A stretch of DNA of 64,000 nt from NCBI RefSeq assembly GCF_004118935.1, contig NZ_CP035375.1, positions 2,356,001-2,420,000 of the forward strand, written 5' to 3'. The DNA is from Salinibacterium sp. UTAS2018 (GTDB lineage: Bacteria > Actinomycetota > Actinomycetes > Actinomycetales > Microbacteriaceae). This document shows positions 59,324 through 64,000 of this stretch, piece after piece. Within the stretch, counting starts at the first letter, position 1. Every line of letters begins with the position of its first letter. The notes below the pieces were generated by a model. That model was given only the letters and a program-made list of their open reading frames with translations. It was not told where the DNA came from and did not search any database. Made by a program: the position numbers and the translations under genes.

Positions 59324-60144
59324 GAGCTGAGTCCCTCCTTGGCGCGCGTAAACGTCGCTCCGGTCATCCCGGCTCGGCGGCTCACGGCGTTGTCAGTAGC
59401 GCCCGTGATCGCCGCAATGATGTCTTCGTAGGTCACATCGGCGACGGCGAAGTCACCGTTGTTGCGACCGAGCCGCAACACAACAACGCGGTCGGCGACG
59501 GCCTGCACATCGGCCATGTTGTGGCTCACGAGAACTACCCCGTGACCGCGCTCGCGGAGATGTTCAATAAGGTTCAGCACCTCAGCGGTCTGCGCGACGC
59601 CCAGGGCGGCGGTGGGCTCATCCAACACCACAATCGAGGGGTTGCCGATGAGCGAGCGCGCAATGGCAACGGTCTGCCGCTGCCCGCCCGAGAGGCCCGC
59701 TACCGGAGTGCGCACCGACGGAATCTTGGCGGACAGCTGACGCAGCAGCGCCCAGGTCTGCTGTTCCATCTCGACTTCATCGAGCGCACTGCGGCCGAGT
59801 TCTCGCCCTAAGAACAGGTTGGAAACAACGTCAAGGTTGTCGCAGAGCGCTAAGTCTTGGAACACCGTGGCGATGCCGAGATCGCGGGCATCGGTCGGGT
59901 TCGTGAGCGCCACCTCATCGCCGCGATAAGCGATCGTGCCCGCGCTGGCCGGATGCACGCCCGCAAGTACCTTCACGAGCGTCGACTTTCCCGCACCGTT
60001 GTCGCCCACGATCGCTACGACCTCGCCGGGGTAAACGTCGAGCGACACCTCGCTCAGTGCGTTGATGGCGCCAAACTGCTTGCTGATTCCTCGCAGCGAC
60101 AAGATCGGTTCATCGTCTGAAGGGGCAGGGGTGACCGCGGTCAT
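59320..60144 (-). CDS. Sugar ABC transporter ATPase, single-domain xylose class
   Basis: A 274-residue ATPase with Walker A GDNGAGKST, signature LSGGQRQTVAIARSL and Walker B IVVLDEPTAALG. The Gly after 'AAL' in place of Asp and the single nucleotide-binding domain set it apart from the double-domain RbsA/XylG of E. coli; such half-size versions (FrcA-like) are common in actinobacteria. ATG at 60144 is 25 bases after the lipoprotein gene; the longer frame runs into that gene. It would act as a homodimer. Confidence 0.87.
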   Translation of the reverse strand: MTAVTPAPSDDEPILSLRGISKQFGAINALSEVSLDVYPGEVVAIVGDNGAGKSTLVKVLAGVHPASAGTIAYRGDEVALTNPTDARDLGIATVFQDLALCDNLDVVSNLFLGRELGRSALDEVEMEQQTWALLRQLSAKIPSVRTPVAGLSGGQRQTVAIARSLIGNPSIVVLDEPTAALGVAQTAEVLNLIEHLRERGHGVVLVSHNMADVQAVADRVVVLRLGRNNGDFAVADVTYEDIIAAITGATDNAVSRRAGMTGATFTRAKEGLSS

Positions 60145-60169
60145 ACGATGCTCTCTTCCTCGGGGCTCA

Positions 60170-61246
60170 TCATTGAATCCCCGCTGCCACGCACGCATCG
60201 GCGTACTCTTCGGTGCAAATCTGCTCGACCGTGTAGAGACCATCGGCAACGACGGTCTCCATAATGTTGTCGATCGTCACGATGACGGGCGTCAACAGCG
60301 TGGTCGGGATGCCGTCGGTCTCGGGGCTCTGCCCGATCAACTGTTCGCCGTCGAGCAGGGCGACCGCGTGTGTCGCCGCGATCTCGGCTTCGCGCTTGAA
60401 ATCTTTGTAAATGGTCATGTATTGGTCGCCACTCACGATGCGCTGGATGGCCGTGAGCTCGGCATCCTGACCGGTGACGGGAGGTAGGGGGCTGACTCCG
60501 CCGGCTTTGAGCGCGGCGATCGCTCCGCCGGCGGTCGCATCGTTGGCGGCGTACACGCCTACAAGGCTGTCGCCGTACTGGGTGACTTGGCTCGCCATCC
60601 ACTCTTGAGCTTTATCGGGGCTCCAGTCGGGGGTGTCGAACTCCTCAACCACTGTGAAGGCACTGCCGTCGATCACGTTGTGGGCGCCGCGCTTGAAGAG
60701 ACGCGAGTTGTTGTCGGTGGCGGAGCCATTGATCATCACAATGTTGCCAGCGGAGAGCCCCTGATCGGCAAGACGCTCAACGAGCGCTTTGCCCTGAAGA
60801 GCGCCCACTTTCTCGTTGTCGAAAGAAATCCAGAAGGCAAGTTCGGGGCTGCCGATCAGACGGTCGTACGAAATCACGGGAACTTTGTAGGACTGTGCCG
60901 TCGCGACTATGGTCACTGCCGCAGATGAATCCACGGGGTCGAGCACAAGTACGCTGATGCCCTGGGCGAAAGCCGATTCGGCCTGTTGTTGTTGTTTGGC
61001 AGGGTCTTGGTCGGCGTTGGCGTAGATGACGTCGCACTCAGGGCACAGCTCGGCAACTTTGGCTTCAAAGAAGGGGCGATCGTAGGCCTCGTACCGCGCC
61101 GTCTTTGATTCGGGCAGCAGCAGAGCAATCGTGCGTGCGCCATCCGTGGCATTGCCCGGCATGATCAGAGAACAACCGCCCAGCGCGAGTACAACGAGCA
61201 CGGCAGAAGCAATCACGCGCAGCAGGCGTGAACGGGTCGCGCTCAT
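60170..61246 (-). CDS. xylF: Sugar-binding lipoprotein, xylose class
   Basis: A 358-residue type-1 periplasmic-binding protein with lipobox LGGC (Cys25). Landmarks: IALLLPESKTARYEAYDRPF, IYANADQDPAKQQQQAESAF, VISYDRLIGSPELAFWISFD and 'VYAANDATAGGAIAALK'. These match XylF. Two extra Cys pairs (ELCPECD; ICTEEYADACVA) may form disulfides. It overlaps the ROK gene upstream by ATGA. Xylose is the best guess; other pentoses are possible. Confidence 0.85.
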   Translation of the reverse strand: MSATRSRLLRVIASAVLVVLALGGCSLIMPGNATDGARTIALLLPESKTARYEAYDRPFFEAKVAELCPECDVIYANADQDPAKQQQQAESAFAQGISVLVLDPVDSSAAVTIVATAQSYKVPVISYDRLIGSPELAFWISFDNEKVGALQGKALVERLADQGLSAGNIVMINGSATDNNSRLFKRGAHNVIDGSAFTVVEEFDTPDWSPDKAQEWMASQVTQYGDSLVGVYAANDATAGGAIAALKAGGVSPLPPVTGQDAELTAIQRIVSGDQYMTIYKDFKREAEIAATHAVALLDGEQLIGQSPETDGIPTTLLTPVIVTIDNIMETVVADGLYTVEQICTEEYADACVAAGIQ

Positions 61247-62451
61247 GAGGCGTCCGCGTCCGCTGGTTCTGTGGACAAGCCGGTGCCGGAGCCGATGGAG
61301 AGTTGGTCGATCGCAAACGCAATCGCGCCAAGCAATTCGCTGCGCGGCCCGAGCTGGCTCTGCACGAGATCGGCGGCCTGCCCCGAACCCACAATCACCG
61401 AGCGTTCCATTGCGTGCCGCATGGGGCCAAGCAAGAGCTCGCCAGCCTGCGAAAGCTCGCCGCCAACCGCAATACGTTCGGGGTCGAAGATGTTGCTGAG
61501 GTTGCCGGCCGCGATGCCGAGGTGACGACCCGCATCGGCAATGGCTCGAATGCAGGCGTCATCGCCGCCGATCGCCCGCACGATAACGTCGTGAAGCTTG
61601 AGGCCGCGGCGGCCCGTACGCACCGATTCGACGATGGCGCGGCCGCCGGCCAGGGTTTCGAGACATCCGCGATTTCCGCAGCGGCAGAGAGCACCGTCTT
61701 CATCGAGAACCATGTGCCCGAACTCGCCCGCGGCTCCGTGATGCCCGCGGAACACCGCGCCGTTCAGGATGAGGCCAGCGCCGATGCCATCATCGATGCT
61801 CACATAGAGCGAGTTTGGCTTGCCGCGCAAAGCACCCGAGCGGTACTCGGCCAGACCACCGAGGTTGGCATTGTTGTCGACGTACACGGGGCTATTGAGG
61901 CGGATGCTGAGCGATTCTGCAACGGGAACACCGTCCCAGCCGCGCATGATTCCGGTGCGCGAAATGATGCCGGTTGCGGCATTCATGGGCGCGGGCATAG
62001 CGAGCCCCACTGCCAGAATTTCGTCGTGCGTTGCGTCGACAGACTCGAGCATGTCGGTGATGAGCTGAGCGGCGCGATTCAGTTCATTGTCGGCGCGGTG
62101 GTCTTTCGCGAGCGGCATGTGATGTTCCGCAACGACAGTATGCGCGACATCCGAGAGCGCGACGCGCATATGACGCTCGGAGAAATGCACGCCGACCACA
62201 AGGCCGAGGGCGCGGGCGAGAGTGATCTGATGGGCGCGGCGACCGCTGCGAGTGCTCATGGTGGTCGCGAGCACACCCGCAATGACGAGCTCTTTGACGA
62301 TGTTGGAGACTGTGGCGGGGGAGAGGCCGGTAACTCCGGCTAGTTCGATCTGCGTGAGGCCGCCATGATGCTTCACCGCGTCGATGATGCGAGCGCGGTT
62401 AGCTTCGCGGAGCGAAGTCTGCGACCCCGGGGTCGCCCGTTTTTTGCTCAC
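61243..62451 (-). CDS. ROK-family transcriptional regulator (XylR type)
   Basis: A 402-residue regulator. N-terminal winged helix: EANRARIIDAVKHHGGLTQI and 'TGLSPATVSNIVKEL'. ROK domain with zinc motif CRCGNRGCLETLAGGRAI and a distant Asp-Gly-based nucleotide site. It is the first gene of the sugar uptake operon and is translationally coupled to the binding protein, the standard actinobacterial XylR arrangement, so autoregulation and xylose induction are likely. Confidence 0.88.
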   Translation of the reverse strand: MSKKRATPGSQTSLREANRARIIDAVKHHGGLTQIELAGVTGLSPATVSNIVKELVIAGVLATTMSTRSGRRAHQITLARALGLVVGVHFSERHMRVALSDVAHTVVAEHHMPLAKDHRADNELNRAAQLITDMLESVDATHDEILAVGLAMPAPMNAATGIISRTGIMRGWDGVPVAESLSIRLNSPVYVDNNANLGGLAEYRSGALRGKPNSLYVSIDDGIGAGLILNGAVFRGHHGAAGEFGHMVLDEDGALCRCGNRGCLETLAGGRAIVESVRTGRRGLKLHDVIVRAIGGDDACIRAIADAGRHLGIAAGNLSNIFDPERIAVGGELSQAGELLLGPMRHAMERSVIVGSGQAADLVQSQLGPRSELLGAIAFAIDQLSIGSGTGLSTEPADADAS

Positions 62452-62501
62452 GGAATCAAGATACAGGTAGCGAGAGGTCGCAGATCAGTCCACGAACGGG
62501 G

Positions 62502-63173
62502 CTACGTCGCGAGAGTCGCAAACTTTTCGATGTCTTCAGAATTTCCGCTGACGATGATGAGGTCGTGATTGGAGATCACGGTCTCGGGGGTCGCATAGGT
62601 GAATTCCTTGCCCGGAGACTTCACTCCGACCACGGTGATGCCGTACTTGCGACGCACTTGCGATTCGCTGAGCGGTATACCGCGAATGGGCTTCGGGGGA
62701 TACATCTTCACGATGGCGAAGTCGTCATCGAACTCGATGAAGTCGATCATCCGACCCGACACCAAGTGGGCAACGCGCTCGCCGGCTTCAGCTTCGGGAT
62801 AGATGACGTGGTTGGCGCCGATGCGGTTCAAGATCTTGCCGTGAGAACGGCTAATGGCCTTCGCCCAGATCTGCGGGATCTTGAGGTCAACGAGGTTGGC
62901 GGTGATGAGCACGCTCGCCTCGATGGAGGAGCCAACAGCGACGACGGCGATGGAGAAGTCTCCCGCGCCGATCTGCTGGAGGGCGTCAAGGCTGCGGGCG
63001 TCAGTCTGCACGGCGTGCGTGACGCGCTCCGACCACTTCTGAACAAGGCTGAGATCGGCATCGATGGCGAGAACCTCGCGGTCGAGGCGCTGAAGTTGAC
63101 CGGCGGTAGCCGCGCCGAAGCGGCCGAGACCGATCACTAGGACCGGCGCATTGTGCGGAATCTTGTCAACCAA
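62502..63173 (-). CDS. ktrA: Potassium channel regulatory subunit KtrA/TrkA-type
   Basis: A 223-residue cytoplasmic gating ring protein. The RCK_N Rossmann motif is VLVIGLGRFGAATAGQLQ at residue 11, followed by an Asp in LAIDADLSLV. The RCK_C domain comprises the last 80 residues ('YGITVVGVKSPGKEF'). It starts with TTG at 63173 within the end of the ktrB-type gene (8-base overlap), so both subunits are co-translated. It binds ATP/ADP and controls K+ uptake. Confidence 0.92.
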   Translation of the reverse strand: MVDKIPHNAPVLVIGLGRFGAATAGQLQRLDREVLAIDADLSLVQKWSERVTHAVQTDARSLDALQQIGAGDFSIAVVAVGSSIEASVLITANLVDLKIPQIWAKAISRSHGKILNRIGANHVIYPEAEAGERVAHLVSGRMIDFIEFDDDFAIVKMYPPKPIRGIPLSESQVRRKYGITVVGVKSPGKEFTYATPETVISNHDLIIVSGNSEDIEKFATLAT

Positions 63174-64000
63174 CGATGGGCCTCTCTTCTGCTCTCGTGA
63201 ACAATTGACGACGCTGGCTGGCTGCCAAGGCTGCCGCCAGAGTAACTGTTCCTACTCGCCCGGCCCACATCGTGGCAGCGAGGATGTACTTTCCGCCATC
63301 GGGCAGCGTCTCTGTCAACCCCGTAGAGAGACCACAGGTGGCGAAGGCCGAAATGACGTCGAAGAGCACCCTATCGAGTGGCTCCTTGGTGATTTGAAGA
63401 ATAGCGACGGTGGAGATCGCGACAATCGTTGCTCCCCAGAGCGTCACGCTGACGGCCAGGCGAAGAACGTCAGTGGGGATGCGGCGCTCGAACGCGTGCA
63501 TGTCGTTGTCACCGCGAGCCTCGGCAAGGGCCGCTAAGAACAGCACGGCCAAAGTGGTGACTTTGATGCCACCCGCCGTGGAAGCGGAGCCGCCGCCCAC
63601 AAACATCAGCATGTCGAAGACGAGCAGAGTGGACCCGTTGAGTTCATTGATATCGATGGTGGAGAACCCACCCGAGCGCGTCATGGTCGATAAGAAGGTG
63701 GAGGTGAGAGGCCGAGAGATCAGGCTTTGTCCACCGATGGTGTTGGTGTTGTTCCACTCCAAGATGAGCACAGCGAGTGCCCCCAGAAAGATCAACAGCA
63801 CCGTCGTGGTGAGGGTCAGGCGCGCGTGCACTGACAGGCGAGCGCCGTCCTTGAGGTTGCGGACCACGGCGAAGATCACCGGAAAGCCGAGGCTGCCGAG
63901 GAAGACGCCGGTACCGATTGCTCCGAGCATCCACGGGTCTTGAGCGAAGGCTTCCATGCCGCTGGCGGCTGGAACGAAGCCGGTGTTGGTGAAGGCGGAT
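63166..64000 (-). CDS. ktrB: Potassium uptake subunit KtrB/TrkH-type, 5' end cut by window edge
   Basis: The frame is open to the right edge (278 codons visible). Upstream of the in-frame Met at 63957 it still reads SAFTNTGFVP, the end of a P-loop repeat in TrkH/KtrB proteins, so the start is outside the window. Further P-loop-like sections are TMTRSGGFSTIDI, 'FVGGGSASTAGGIKV' and 'SAFATCGLSTGLT'. It forms the K+ path with the KtrA ring. About 170 N-terminal residues are missing here. Confidence 0.9.
   Translation of the reverse strand, partial: SAFTNTGFVPAASGMEAFAQDPWMLGAIGTGVFLGSLGFPVIFAVVRNLKDGARLSVHARLTLTTTVLLIFLGALAVLILEWNNTNTIGGQSLISRPLTSTFLSTMTRSGGFSTIDINELNGSTLLVFDMLMFVGGGSASTAGGIKVTTLAVLFLAALAEARGDNDMHAFERRIPTDVLRLAVSVTLWGATIVAISTVAILQITKEPLDRVLFDVISAFATCGLSTGLTETLPDGGKYILAATMWAGRVGTVTLAAALAASQRRQLFTRAEERPIVG

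Noticed and set aside
61303..62343. 346-codon rightward open frame across the ROK regulator
   Set aside because: Antisense of a gene with clear HTH and ROK zinc motifs; no ribosome-binding site and no protein-like pattern.
1..64000. tRNA, rRNA, CRISPR array, IS element or prophage genes
   Set aside because: None was seen on either strand by reading. No transposase or integrase motif and no regular spacer pattern. A tRNA missed by eye cannot be fully excluded without a covariance search.

Overview
The window looks like chromosome of a high-GC Gram-positive actinobacterium, most likely a member of the Microbacteriaceae. The grounds are the high GC, the many GTG and TTG starts, lipoproteins and Sec-secreted proteins in place of periplasmic ones, dense ATGA/GTGA overlaps, and familiar actinobacterial gene types (MntR, ROK regulators, KtrAB, single-domain XylG-like ATPase). 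The genus cannot be fixed from this sequence alone. I saw no rRNA, tRNA, CRISPR array, integrase or transposase.

Layout. 1-8 kb: an oligopeptide-type ABC operon (lipoprotein, two permeases, two ATPases) ends in a cut-off C45-family acyltransferase/hydrolase and is divergent from a LacI-type regulator with twin palindromic operators; an FAD amine oxidase follows. 8-14.3 kb: an accessory stretch, apparently lower in GC, bounded by two imperfect 41-bp direct repeats. It holds a small four-cysteine secreted protein in one operon with an ABC exporter (ATPase plus two membrane proteins), lipoproteins, a frameshifted DUF3800 gene and a perfect 17-bp inverted repeat. 14.3-19.4 kb: a HEAT-repeat protein, a manganese-type ABC importer, its MntR-like regulator with matching operators at both ends of the locus, and an Asp/Asn/Val-rich secreted protein. 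19.6-27.2 kb: a photolyase, a mepB remnant, an MscS channel, a membrane protein, and five paralogous small membrane proteins (four in tandem, one half-length outlier). 27.3-28.9 kb: an SMR exporter under a probable guanidine-III riboswitch, an FMN-binding protein and a VOC protein.

29-32.4 kb: a 2-oxo acid dehydrogenase operon (E1 alpha, E1 beta, E2) without E3. 32.4-44 kb: a respiratory/nitrosative-stress and metal block: DUF2249 protein, two cupins, an SdhA/FrdA-like flavoprotein, a quinone oxidoreductase, a P1B ATPase with an HMA chaperone, a Crp/Fnr regulator, a decayed second copy of the riboswitch-SMR unit, an NnrS-like membrane protein, and an 873-residue copper nitrite reductase fused to a membrane domain and an extra cupredoxin. 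44-46.3 kb: a TetR regulator and a flavin monooxygenase.

46.3-52.1 kb: a transketolase divergent from a ROK regulator and an ascorbate-type PTS (EIIA, EIIB, EIIC). 52.1-57.2 kb: an FMN-binding paralog, an XRE/DUF2178-like pair, a winged-helix regulator, upp, tadA, and a CDF metal exporter. 57.2-64 kb: proC, a xylose-type sugar ABC operon with its ROK regulator, and ktrA with a cut-off ktrB.
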